A stretch of DNA of 64,000 nucleotides from positions 62,001 to 126,000 of the forward strand of contig NZ_VCPC01000003.1 in the NCBI RefSeq assembly GCF_005938225.1, written 5' to 3'. This DNA is from Arenibacterium halophilum (GTDB taxonomy: Bacteria; Pseudomonadota; Alphaproteobacteria; Rhodobacterales; Rhodobacteraceae). Shown piece after piece: positions 54,670 through 63,686 of the stretch. The notes beneath the pieces were generated by a model that was given only the letters and a program-made list of their open reading frames with translations, was not told where the DNA came from and made no database searches. A program made the translations under genes and the position numbers. Positions within the stretch are counted from its first letter, which is position 1, and every line of letters begins with the position of its first letter.

Positions 54670-57600
54670 GTCGCAGAAATTCATCGCCCGCAACCGCGCG
54701 CCACGGGTCCAGATCGAATATGATGTGGAACTCTACGGCGCCGAGAAAAAGGTGCAGCTGCCTTTTGTCATGGGGGTGATGAGCGACCTGTCGGGCAAAT
54801 CGAAGGTGGCCCAGCCCTCGGTTGACGACCGCAAGTTCCTTGAGATCGACGTCGACAGCTTTGACGACCGGATGAAGGCGATGCAGCCCCGCGTCGAATT
54901 CAGCGTGCCCAATACGCTGACCGGCGAAGGCAACCTGCCTGTCGATCTGGTGTTCGAGCGGATGGAGGATTTCTCCCCCGCCGCCATCGCCGCCAAGATC
55001 GCGCCGCTGAAGGCGCTGCTGGATGCGCGTACCGAGCTGTCGAACCTGATGGCCTATATGGACGGCAAATCCGGGGCCGAGGCGCTGATCGAAAAGATTC
55101 TTGCCAACCCGGCCCTGTTGGCCGCCGCCTCTGGCGCTGCGGTTGCTGACAGCGCCGAGACCGATGCAGCACTTGCCGCCCTTCGGGCCATTGCTCCTGC
55201 CGATACGGCGCCGAAAGACACAACCGATGCCACGCTTGCCGGGCTGGCCGCCGCCGCCGCGCCCGCAGATGCACCCGCCGAAGATCCGCTTGCAGCGCTT
55301 GGCACACTCACGCCGGTGGAAGAAGTTAAGGCACAGGATACCACAGCCGATACGCTGGCGGGCCTCGCCGCCGCCGCGCCGGTTGATGCGCCTTCGGAAG
55401 ATCCGCTTTCGGCGCTGACTACGCTGACGCCGGTGACCGACGCAGAGATCGTTGACACTACGGCGGACACGCTCGCGGGCCTGGCGTCCTCAGCGCCCGC
55501 AGATGCACCCGCCGAAGATCCGCTTGCAGCGCTTGGCACACTCACGCCGGTGGAAGAAGTTGAGGCACAGGATACCACAGCCGATACGCTGGCGGGCCTC
55601 GCCGCCGCCGCGCCGGTGGAGACAGTCGAGGAAGATTCGCTTGCGGCGCTTGGCACGCTGACGCCTGTAGAAGAGGTTCAGACGAAAGACACCACCGCCG
55701 ACACGCTTGACAGCCTTGCTGCGGCTGCGCCTGTTGACGCGCCTGCGGAAGATCCGCTTGCGGCGCTGGATAGCCTTGCGCCGGTCGAGGAAACCCCCGC
55801 CGAAGACGACACGGCCGACACGCTCGCGGGCCTTGCCGCTGCCGCTCCGGCGGAGACCGTCGAGGAAGGCGGGCTCGCGGCGCTTGGCACTTTGACCCCT
55901 GTGGCCGCGCAGGACGAGATTGACACTTCGGCTGACACGCTCGCTGGTCTGGCATCCGCCGCGCCACAGGATGCGCCTGAAGAAGATCCGCTTGCGGCGC
56001 TGGATAGCCTTGCGCTGGTCGAGGAAGCCCCCGCCGAAGACACCACCTTCGACACGCTCGCGGGCCTTGCCGCTGCCGCTCCGGTAGAAACCGTAAAGGA
56101 AGACGCGCTGTCTGCGCTGGGCACTCTGACACCTGTGGCCGAGCAGGACGAGATTGACACTTCGGCTGATACGCTCGCTGGTCTGGCATCCGCCGCGCCA
56201 CAGGATGCGCCTGAAGAAGACCCGCTTGCGGCGCTGGATAGCCTTGCGCTGGTCGAGGAAGCCCCCGCCGAAGACGACACGGCCGACACGCTCGCTGGTC
56301 TGGAATCCGCCGCGCCACAGGATGCGCCTGAAGAAGATCCGCTTGCGGCGCTGGATAGCCTTGCGCCGGTCGAGGAAACCGCCGCCGAAGATAACACGGC
56401 CGACACGCTGGCCGGTCTCGCCACCGCGACGCCGGAGGAAGCACCCGCCGAAGACCCACTCGCCGCGCTGGACAGTCTGGCAGCGCTCGATGCGCCGCTG
56501 CCCGCAGACGAGGCTGAGGTGGCGCTGGCAAGTCTGGAGACGCCAGAGGCCGAAGTACTGACTCCGCCCGAAGCGGACGACCTAGACGATTTTCTGGCGG
56601 ATCTCGCGGACGACGGCGGCCTGGACGATCTGTTGGAGACACCCGAGAGCGCGCCGGACACCGCAGAGGACGGCGGGCTTGACGACCTTTTGGGCGACCT
56701 CTCGGATGACACCGGGCTGGATGATCTACTTGCCGATCCGGCGCCGCAGGCCGAGGCCGCCGCCGAAGACAGCTTGGACGACCTGTTGGGCGATCCGGGC
56801 ACCGAGGACAGTCTGGACGATCTGCTGGCGGCACCGGAACCCGAATTGGAAGACAAGGCCGCGCCGTCGCCAGAGCACGAGAGTGTGGCGGATGACGATC
56901 TTGACGATCTGCTTGGCGGGCTTGCGGACGATGACCCGCTTGAAACACCCGAGCATACGGAAGAACCCGCCGATGATCTGGGTGCGTTGCTGGGCGACCT
57001 TGCGGATGATGCGGCGCCTGCTGTGCCTGAGGCCGAACTGGCGCCCGCGCCAAGTGACGATCTTGACGATCTGCTTGGCGATCTGACAAGTGATGACGGA
57101 TTAAGCGATTTGCTGGATGCGCCAGAGCCAGCCGCCGAGCCACAGCAAGACACCGCAGATGACGACTTTGACGATCTTCTGGGCGATCTGGCCGGGGATG
57201 CCCCGGCTGCCGAAGCTGCACCGGAAGCGGCCACGCAACGCGATGAACTGGACGATCTGCTTGGTGGGCTTGCCGGGGACGACCCGCTTGAAAGCCCCGA
57301 GCCGACGCCAGCGCCAGTGGACGATCTTGACGATCTTCTGGGCGATCTGACGACAGGTGACGGCCTTGACGATCTGCTGGCCGATCCGGATACCCTGCCC
57401 GAAACCGAACCGGCGCTGGAAATCGCCCGTCCCGCCGAGCCGGAGTTCGCCTTTGGCACCATCGCGGGGGAACGGCCTGCGCCCGAGAAGCTGAACCGCA
57501 AGCGGTTCCGCATGGCGATCCTTGGCGATTTCTCGGGCCGGGCAGCGCGGGGGCTGGTAGACACCGGCGATGGGTTGGCCAGTCGTGCGCCGATGCCGCT

Positions 57601-59092
57601 GGACCCGGACACCGCCGACGACCTGATCGAAAGCTTTGCCACCACGCTGGTGTTGCCCATCGGCAAGGATGGCACGGGCGTCGAGGTGAAGCTGGGCGAG
57701 CTGGACGATCTGCACCCAGACGAGCTGTTTGAAAAGCTGCCGCTGTTTGCCGATCTGGTCGGGTTGAAGGCGCAACTGGGCGCTGGGGGCACAGCCGAAA
57801 GCGCCGCAGCGAAACTGCGGCAATGGGCCGAGCAACACGGCACCTATGCGGCGCCCGCGCGACGCACCTCGTCAGGTAACGCGATGCCTGCGGGCAAGCG
57901 GCTGACAGACTTTCAGGCGCTGATCGGCGATACCTCGGGGCAGCTGACCCAGCCGTCGGCCATCGAGGATCTTCTGGCGCGTGTCGTCGGGCCGCATATC
58001 CGCGCGGTGCCCGATGCGGATGCACAGGCGATGCAACAGGCGGTGGACCAGTCCATCGCCGCGGCGATGCGGCTGATCCTGCACCACCCCGAATTCCAGT
58101 CGCTGGAAGCGCAGTGGCGCTCGATCGACCTGATCGCGCGCAGCATCGAGGCCGACGATACGCTGGACGTGGTGCTGTACGATGTTTCGGCCGAGGAAAT
58201 CGCCACCGATCTGGCCCGCGCCGACGACCTGTCACAATCCGGTCTGGCGCGGATGCTGACCGAGGCACCGCTGGACGAGGACACCGGGCGCGGCGGGTTC
58301 TCGGCCATTATGGGGTTGTACACCTTCGAGGAAACGCCGCCCCACGCGCAGATCCTTGGCCGGATCGCCCGCGTCGCCGCCCATGTCGATGCACCTTTCT
58401 TCGGCGCGATGGCGGCGGGCACGCTGGCCACCGACAAGGCCGACCGTCACCCGCTGGTGGCCGAGGCCTGGGACGAGCTGCGCGGAATGGCCGAGGCGAA
58501 ATACCTGGGCCTTGCCACGCCGCGCTTCATGCTGCGCCGCCCCTATGGCGCGAAGACCGAGCCGACCTATGAATTCGATTTCGAGGAGTTCACCATGCAG
58601 GACGGGCTGAAAAGCCTGCTGTGGGCGAATCCGGTGGTGCTGGTTGCGATCCTGCTGGCGCAGTCTTTCCGCGCCAACGGAAAGGGCATGAACCTGGGTT
58701 CGGTGATGAGTCTGGGCGGCATTCCCTATCATTTCGTGACCGACCGTCATGGCGATCAGGTGCAGCTGCCCTGCACCGAGCGCAACCTGACCGAAAAAAC
58801 GGTCGAGGCGGTGATGGCACGCGGGCTGATGCCGGTGGTGTCGATTCGCGGGCGTGATGAAATCCGGCTGGCGTCGTTTCAGGCGCTGGGCGGGGGCACC
58901 GTGCTGGGGCCGTGGTCGGATGTGCCGCCACCGCCGCCGACCGCGCCCAAGGTCACGGCCCCGGAACCCGACGATGCCGAGCTTGCCAGCGATCTGGACG
59001 ATCTGCTGGCGGGATTTGACGATGCAACACCCGCGCCTGCGGACCCGGGCGATGTGGATGCCGAACTGGCGGCGCTGCTGGACGGGCTGTAA
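54662..59092 (+). CDS. Giant T6SS sheath-like fusion: TssB, 39-residue repeats, acidic DDLL region, TssC-like domain
   Basis: A 1476-residue protein. Residues 1 to about 165 are a TssB (VipA) domain about 80% identical by eye to the tssB gene here. Residues 186-615 are eleven 39-residue repeats. Residues of about 638-913 are acidic with many LDDLLGDL-type motifs. About 923-1075 begins RKRFRMAILGDFSGRAARG, a sheath-linked ImpB-like segment, and about 1078-1430 resembles the N-terminal part of TssC (RLILHHPEFQSLEAQWRSID, GLATPRFMLRRPYGAKTEP) but ends where the TssC C-terminal domain should start. A final DDLDDLLAG tail follows. It cannot replace TssC in the tube; a cap, adaptor or regulatory role is inferred. 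Confidence 0.92.
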   Translation: MAESQKFIARNRAPRVQIEYDVELYGAEKKVQLPFVMGVMSDLSGKSKVAQPSVDDRKFLEIDVDSFDDRMKAMQPRVEFSVPNTLTGEGNLPVDLVFERMEDFSPAAIAAKIAPLKALLDARTELSNLMAYMDGKSGAEALIEKILANPALLAAASGAAVADSAETDAALAALRAIAPADTAPKDTTDATLAGLAAAAAPADAPAEDPLAALGTLTPVEEVKAQDTTADTLAGLAAAAPVDAPSEDPLSALTTLTPVTDAEIVDTTADTLAGLASSAPADAPAEDPLAALGTLTPVEEVEAQDTTADTLAGLAAAAPVETVEEDSLAALGTLTPVEEVQTKDTTADTLDSLAAAAPVDAPAEDPLAALDSLAPVEETPAEDDTADTLAGLAAAAPAETVEEGGLAALGTLTPVAAQDEIDTSADTLAGLASAAPQDAPEEDPLAALDSLALVEEAPAEDTTFDTLAGLAAAAPVETVKEDALSALGTLTPVAEQDEIDTSADTLAGLASAAPQDAPEEDPLAALDSLALVEEAPAEDDTADTLAGLESAAPQDAPEEDPLAALDSLAPVEETAAEDNTADTLAGLATATPEEAPAEDPLAALDSLAALDAPLPADEAEVALASLETPEAEVLTPPEADDLDDFLADLADDGGLDDLLETPESAPDTAEDGGLDDLLGDLSDDTGLDDLLADPAPQAEAAAEDSLDDLLGDPGTEDSLDDLLAAPEPELEDKAAPSPEHESVADDDLDDLLGGLADDDPLETPEHTEEPADDLGALLGDLADDAAPAVPEAELAPAPSDDLDDLLGDLTSDDGLSDLLDAPEPAAEPQQDTADDDFDDLLGDLAGDAPAAEAAPEAATQRDELDDLLGGLAGDDPLESPEPTPAPVDDLDDLLGDLTTGDGLDDLLADPDTLPETEPALEIARPAEPEFAFGTIAGERPAPEKLNRKRFRMAILGDFSGRAARGLVDTGDGLASRAPMPLDPDTADDLIESFATTLVLPIGKDGTGVEVKLGELDDLHPDELFEKLPLFADLVGLKAQLGAGGTAESAAAKLRQWAEQHGTYAAPARRTSSGNAMPAGKRLTDFQALIGDTSGQLTQPSAIEDLLARVVGPHIRAVPDADAQAMQQAVDQSIAAAMRLILHHPEFQSLEAQWRSIDLIARSIEADDTLDVVLYDVSAEEIATDLARADDLSQSGLARMLTEAPLDEDTGRGGFSAIMGLYTFEETPPHAQILGRIARVAAHVDAPFFGAMAAGTLATDKADRHPLVAEAWDELRGMAEAKYLGLATPRFMLRRPYGAKTEPTYEFDFEEFTMQDGLKSLLWANPVVLVAILLAQSFRANGKGMNLGSVMSLGGIPYHFVTDRHGDQVQLPCTERNLTEKTVEAVMARGLMPVVSIRGRDEIRLASFQALGGGTVLGPWSDVPPPPPTAPKVTAPEPDDAELASDLDDLLAGFDDATPAPADPGDVDAELAALLDGL
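55217..56506 (+). repeat. Eleven tandem 117-base (39-residue) coding repeats
   Basis: Each unit reads roughly DTTADTLAGLAAAAPxDAP, then xEDPLAALxxLxPVEE plus a short variable end; the first unit has one extra residue. Units 7 and 9 are identical at the protein level over all 39 residues, which points to duplication of blocks of two units. The units are acidic and lie inside the large sheath-like fusion gene. Confidence 0.92.
56575..57410 (+). repeat. Degenerate acidic DDLL-motif repeats
   Basis: About fifteen copies of a DDLLxDL/DDLLxGL motif at irregular spacing of 15-30 residues, separated by Pro/Glu/Ala-rich linkers, inside the large fusion protein. The same motif occurs in the FHA protein (SGPDDFLDDLLG, DDWDDLLDGI) encoded downstream. 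Confidence 0.8.
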
Positions 59093-59153
59093 ACCCGGAT
59101 GCGCGCCGCGCCAGGCCGGGCCAAGTGCCGGGCCGTAACGGAAAGGACTGGAG

Positions 59154-61286
59154 ATGGCAGAGCAACAGACACGTAAGGACTCTCCGGCCTGGATGACCGG
59201 CGAATTCGCAAGCACCGATGTGGTGTTCCGCCGCGCAATGGTCCGCGAAAAGTTCAACATGCTGACCGAAACCACCATCGAGTTCAAATCGGGCAACAAG
59301 GCGCTTGATCTGGACAAGCTGCTGGGGCGGCCGATGTCGGTGCGGATGAAGAAGGTTGACGAAAGCGAGCGGCGGTTTTCGGGCATCTGCGTATCGGTCG
59401 AAAGCCTGGGGCTGAAAGACGGCGAAAGCCAGTATGTCGCGCATCTGCGGCCGTGGCTGTGGATGCTGACGCAGGCCAGCAACAACCGGATCTTTCAGGA
59501 AATGGACGCGGTGGCGATCATCGAACAGGTCTTCGCCGATCACGGGTTCACCGATTTCGACAAGCGCCTGTCCGAGACCCGCAGCGCACGCGAGTACTGT
59601 GTTCAATACCGGGAAAGCGATTATGATTTTGTCTGCCGGCTGATGGAGGAAGAGGGGATTTATTTCTTCTTCACCACCGAAGGTGTGGATGGCGACAAGG
59701 AAAAGCTGATCCTGTGTGACGGGCGCGGCGCGCATCGGGCGGTGCCGGGCGAAAAGGTCATTGAATTCTATGGCCGTGGCGCTGCGGGCAGCCGCCGCCC
59801 CGACAGCATTGGCGAATGGAGCGGGGCGCGGCGTGTGACATTCGGCAAGGTGACGCTGAATGATTTCGACCCGCTGTCACCCTCGGCCGATCTGAAAACG
59901 GTGCAATCGATCAAGAAGGGCACGCATTCGCACAACCAGTACGAACGCTATCACTATCAGGGCCACTATCGCAAGGACACCGAGCTGGGCAACACGCGCG
60001 GCCGCGTTCGGATGGAGGCCGAGGCGGTGCGCTATGAAACCAAGCGCGGCGCGGGCAGCGTGCGCAACCTTGCGGTCGGGGCGTTCTTTTCTATGGACAA
60101 GCACCCCGATCACAAGAAATCCGAGGAATTCATCCTGTCCGAGGCCACGCATTACATTCAGGACACCGGCAATTTCGACGACACCAAGCGCCGCCGCGAT
60201 CTGGAACAGGATGAAATGCAGTTCCCCGAGGATATGGCGGGCGATATGTATGCCATCACTTTCGCGGCCTTCCCCAAGGCGACACAATTCCGCGCGCCGC
60301 TGGTCACGCCCTGGCCCGAAATCGGCGGGCTTCAAACCGCCATCGTCGTCGGCAAGTCGGGCGAGGAAATCTGGACCGACGAACACGGGCGCATCAAGGT
60401 GCAGTTTCACTGGGACCGCGACGGGAAGAAGAACGAGAATTCGTCCTGCTGGGTGCGCGTTGTGACGCCGTGGTCGGGCAAGGGCTGGGGCATGGTGGCC
60501 ATCCCGCGCATGGGGCAAGAGGTGGTGATCCAGTTCGAGGACGGCAACCCGGATCGCCCGATCTGCACCGGGATGCTGTGGAACGAGGAAACCAAACCGG
60601 CCTTCAACTATCCCGACGATGCGACCCAGCTGGGGATCCGAACGCGGTCATCCAAGTCGGGCTCGGACCAGACCTACAACGAGTTGATGTTCGACGACAA
60701 GAAAGACGCCGAGCTGATGCGCGTGCAGGCGCAGAAGGACCATCAGGAACTGATCAAGAACAAGTCGGTGCGCACCATCGGCTTTGACGAGATCGACGCC
60801 GGGGCCCATGACGCCGACGGCTGCCTGTCCGAGGTGATCAAGCAGGACGTGACCCGCACCATCACCGACGGCAACCATTACCACACGATCAAGAAGGGCG
60901 ATGAAGAGTTCAAGATCGAGACCGGCAGCCAGACCATCGAGATCGAGACCGACAAGACCCAGACGATCAAGCAGAACTACTCGACCACGATCAGCCAGGG
61001 CAACCACACCACCGAGGTCAAGCAGGGTAACCAGACCGACACGGTGAAGCTGGGCAACATCTCGGTCAAGGCGAGCGCCGGCAAAATCACGATGGAGGCC
61101 GCGCAGAAGATCGAGCTGAAGGTCGGCGGCTCGAAGATCGAGATCACGCCTGCCTCGATCACGATCAAATCCGTGATGGTCAAGATCGACGCCAGCGCCA
61201 TGGCCGAGGTCAAATCAGGGGCGATGACCCAGATCAAGGGCTCGGCCATGGTGATCGTCAAGGGCGGCATGACGATGATCAACTAA
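59154..61286 (+). CDS. vgrG: T6SS spike protein VgrG
   Basis: A 710-residue VgrG (TssI). The gp27-like part covers residues 1 to about 380 (GKVTLNDFDPLSPSADLK and YCVQYRESDYDFVCRLMEEEG), an OB-fold follows at about 400-480 (EHGRIKVQFHWDRDGKK, SCWVRVVTPWSGKGWG), and the gp5 beta-helix needle occupies about 560-710 (repeated short QT/NHT strands). No extra effector domain is attached. The ATG follows GGAAAGGACTGGAG. Confidence 0.96.
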   Translation: MAEQQTRKDSPAWMTGEFASTDVVFRRAMVREKFNMLTETTIEFKSGNKALDLDKLLGRPMSVRMKKVDESERRFSGICVSVESLGLKDGESQYVAHLRPWLWMLTQASNNRIFQEMDAVAIIEQVFADHGFTDFDKRLSETRSAREYCVQYRESDYDFVCRLMEEEGIYFFFTTEGVDGDKEKLILCDGRGAHRAVPGEKVIEFYGRGAAGSRRPDSIGEWSGARRVTFGKVTLNDFDPLSPSADLKTVQSIKKGTHSHNQYERYHYQGHYRKDTELGNTRGRVRMEAEAVRYETKRGAGSVRNLAVGAFFSMDKHPDHKKSEEFILSEATHYIQDTGNFDDTKRRRDLEQDEMQFPEDMAGDMYAITFAAFPKATQFRAPLVTPWPEIGGLQTAIVVGKSGEEIWTDEHGRIKVQFHWDRDGKKNENSSCWVRVVTPWSGKGWGMVAIPRMGQEVVIQFEDGNPDRPICTGMLWNEETKPAFNYPDDATQLGIRTRSSKSGSDQTYNELMFDDKKDAELMRVQAQKDHQELIKNKSVRTIGFDEIDAGAHDADGCLSEVIKQDVTRTITDGNHYHTIKKGDEEFKIETGSQTIEIETDKTQTIKQNYSTTISQGNHTTEVKQGNQTDTVKLGNISVKASAGKITMEAAQKIELKVGGSKIEITPASITIKSVMVKIDASAMAEVKSGAMTQIKGSAMVIVKGGMTMIN

Positions 61287-61299
61287 GGGGGGAACGGGT

Positions 61300-61911
61300 A
61301 TGAGCGAACGTTACAACGATTTGACCAAGATACCGGCCGATCCGCCCGCAAAGCTGCTGGCGGCGGCCAACCTGCATCTGCAAACCCCGCTGGAGGCCCC
61401 GGCTAGCGCCCCTGCGGCCGTTGTTCTGGCCGAACTTGAGGCGAAACAGGCCTGGGTCGATCTTCTGATGACGCTGGCGGCGCTGTTGCCGCCGCGTGAA
61501 CGGGTCTGGTGGGCCTGCATTGCCGCGCGCGATGTGATCGCCTTTCGCGGGCAAAAGGAAACCCGCCCCCTGGTGGCGGCCGAGGCCTGGGTGTTCAAGC
61601 CGACCGAGGAAAACCGCGAAGCCGCCCGTGCCAGTCTGGACGGTGCCTATGTCGATGACGACTCGGTGCATTGTGCCACGGCGGTGCTGTATGCCGATGG
61701 CACGCTGGGCCCGGGTGATCTGGCCCAGCATCCGGCACCTGCCGGGGCCTGCGAACTCTCGGCTTTTGCCATGAATATGGTGGCGCTCGGTGAACTCTCT
61801 GATAAATTTGAAACATATGTGCAGGTGCTGATCGACAGGGCGCTTGATATCGCCCGCGGCGGGAATGGCCGCATCGCCGCACCCGCCATGGAAGAGGAGC
61901 AGACGGCATGA
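61300..61911 (+). CDS. DUF6931-like protein of the VgrG-PAAR segment
   Basis: A 203-residue protein with QAWVDLLMTLAALLPPRERV and VWWACIAARDVIAF, then CATAVLYADGTLGPGDLAQH and a helical C-terminus (KFETYVQVLIDRALDIARGG). I associate it with the DUF6931 family of T6SS-linked proteins, with moderate certainty. Position between vgrG and PAAR suggests an adaptor that loads the spike. GGGGGGAAC precedes the ATG, and the stop overlaps PAAR (ATGA). Confidence 0.75.
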   Translation: MSERYNDLTKIPADPPAKLLAAANLHLQTPLEAPASAPAAVVLAELEAKQAWVDLLMTLAALLPPRERVWWACIAARDVIAFRGQKETRPLVAAEAWVFKPTEENREAARASLDGAYVDDDSVHCATAVLYADGTLGPGDLAQHPAPAGACELSAFAMNMVALGELSDKFETYVQVLIDRALDIARGGNGRIAAPAMEEEQTA

Positions 61912-62207
61912 CAAAACCGCAGGCCCGCCTGTCCGATCTGACGATCTGCAACCTGTGTATCCCCACGCCTGCGGGGCCGGTTCCGGGGCCATCGCCGATC
62001 GTGCCGCCTTGCGCGCCCACCGTTCTGGTGGGCTGCCTGCCTGCGGCCCGGGTTGGCGACATGCACATCGGGATCGGGCCGCACCCGATTGCGCTGGGAT
62101 CGTTCACCGTGATGATCCAGAAGATGCCGGCGGCCCGCATTGGCGACATCCACGGGTGTGGCGGGGCCATCACGGTGGGCCTGCCCACGGTTCTGACAGG
62201 AGGCTGA
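61908..62207 (+). CDS. PAAR-domain spike tip protein
   Basis: A 99-residue protein with PAAR-like motifs: CIPTPAGPVPGPSPIVPPC, PAARVGDMHIGIGPHPIALG, PAARIGDIHGCGGAITVG and a terminal TVLTGG. It caps the VgrG trimer. The His and Cys residues typical of the zinc site are present. It has no C-terminal toxin extension. It overlaps the preceding gene by 4 bases. Confidence 0.92.
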   Translation: MTKPQARLSDLTICNLCIPTPAGPVPGPSPIVPPCAPTVLVGCLPAARVGDMHIGIGPHPIALGSFTVMIQKMPAARIGDIHGCGGAITVGLPTVLTGG

Positions 62208-62215
62208 CCAAGCAA

Positions 62216-63670
62216 ATGCCGGTGACGCTCAAATTCCAGTCGTCGGGGACCGTGCCGGGCAATGCCCGCCCGGTCGAAATGCGTGGTCCAAGCCTGACTG
62301 TGGGGCGTGGCCCCGCGAACGATCTGGTGCTTCCCGATCCTGACAGGCTGCTGTCGAAAAATCACTTCGTGATCGAGGATCACAACGGCAACGTTATGAT
62401 CGTCGATCTGTCGACCAACGGCACCTTCCTGAACTATTCCAAGATCCCGCTGGGCCGCACGCCGACTCCGCTGAACAATGGCGATGTGTTGGGGCTGGGC
62501 ACCTATGAGCTGGTGATCGAGATCGGACAGGACATTCCCGATATGGCCGATCTGCTGGCCCCGCCCGCTCCGCAAGACGGGATATCGCCGGGCCGGGCCG
62601 ATCGCGCGCCCGATCCGATGAAGCTGCTGGACGACAGCGGGCCCGACGATTTCCTTGACGATCTGCTGGGCCCCGATACTGCACCCAAGGGGCCGTCGCA
62701 GTTGAACCCCGTCGATCCGATCGACGAATTGCTGCCGCCCATGGGCGAAGACGAAGACCCGTTCTTTCAAAAGCCGAAGGATGGCCGCGAAGGCGAGGGC
62801 GCCAGCCTGCCGTCGCATGGCGCCTCGGCCAATGACAGCATTCGCTCGGGTGGCGTCCAGGGCGGGAATGCGATCATCCCCGACGATTGGGACGATCTGC
62901 TTGACGGCATCGAAACGCCCGGCGCCAAGCCGGAACCGGAACCAGTGCCTGAACCGGCGCCCGTGCGCCGTACCCCGCCGACGATCCCGCCCGAAGATCG
63001 CGCGCCGCCACCGCCCGAGGCCGCGCCCGCACCAGAGCCCAAGCCCGAACCAACCACCAAGGCCCCGCCATCGGCCGAGCAGGCCGATCTGGCGCGCGCC
63101 TTTCTTGCCGCCGCCGGCGCGGGCGAGGTGCGGCTGGACGATGCAGATCTGCCCGGCACGATGGAGCGTATGGGCCGAGTGATGAAATCACTGGTGACCG
63201 GATTGCGCGAAATCCTGATGACGCGCACCTCGATCAAGTCGGAATTCCGCATCGAACAGACAATGATCGGGGCGGGCGGGAACAACCCGCTGAAGTTCTC
63301 GATCAGCCCGGAACAGGCGATCGAGGCGATGGTCAAGCCCGCGACCCGTGGCTACCTTGATCCCGAAGCCGCCGCCGAACAGGCGTTGCAGGACATCAAG
63401 GCGCATGAAGTCGCCATGGTGACAGGGATGGAGGCCGCGCTGAAAGGCGTGCTGCGCAAGCTGGACCCAGAGCAGTTGGCGGGACAGATCGAAACCAGCA
63501 GTGCCTTCGGCAGCCTGTGGAAGGGCAAGAAGGCGCGGTATTGGGAAGTTTACGAAAAGCTTTATGCCGAAATATCCGATCAGGCCGAGAATGATTTCCA
63601 CGACCTGTTCAGCCGTGAATTTGCACGGGCCTACAAGGCGCAGCTGGACAAGCTGAAGCCGAAGGCCTGA
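62216..63670 (+). CDS. T6SS FHA-domain protein (TagH-like)
   Basis: A 484-residue protein. Residues 1 to about 105 are an FHA domain (LTVGRGPANDLVLPDPDRLL, SKNHFVI, LSTNGTFLN) that would bind phosphothreonine. An acidic proline-rich linker with DDFLDDLLG near residue 145 and DDWDDLLDGI near 222 follows. The C-terminal third (from about 295) has the T6SS-linked domain with SEFRIEQTMIGAGGNNPLKF and ENDFHDLFSREFARAYKAQL. No T6SS Ser/Thr kinase is in the window. AGGAGG precedes the ATG by 12 bases. Confidence 0.9.
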   Translation: MPVTLKFQSSGTVPGNARPVEMRGPSLTVGRGPANDLVLPDPDRLLSKNHFVIEDHNGNVMIVDLSTNGTFLNYSKIPLGRTPTPLNNGDVLGLGTYELVIEIGQDIPDMADLLAPPAPQDGISPGRADRAPDPMKLLDDSGPDDFLDDLLGPDTAPKGPSQLNPVDPIDELLPPMGEDEDPFFQKPKDGREGEGASLPSHGASANDSIRSGGVQGGNAIIPDDWDDLLDGIETPGAKPEPEPVPEPAPVRRTPPTIPPEDRAPPPPEAAPAPEPKPEPTTKAPPSAEQADLARAFLAAAGAGEVRLDDADLPGTMERMGRVMKSLVTGLREILMTRTSIKSEFRIEQTMIGAGGNNPLKFSISPEQAIEAMVKPATRGYLDPEAAAEQALQDIKAHEVAMVTGMEAALKGVLRKLDPEQLAGQIETSSAFGSLWKGKKARYWEVYEKLYAEISDQAENDFHDLFSREFARAYKAQLDKLKPKA

Positions 63671-63686
63671 GAAGAAGGAGAGCCGC

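Noticed and set aside
55217-56506. A CRISPR array, suggested by regular repeats
   Set aside because: The 117-base units are contiguous and coding, with no unique spacers and no cas genes nearby.
55542-58268. A 908-codon minus-strand frame inside the giant fusion gene, plus a second one of about 720 codons
   Set aside because: Both are created by the repeats and the biased codon use of the sense gene. The sense strand has recognisable TssB and TssC-like domains.
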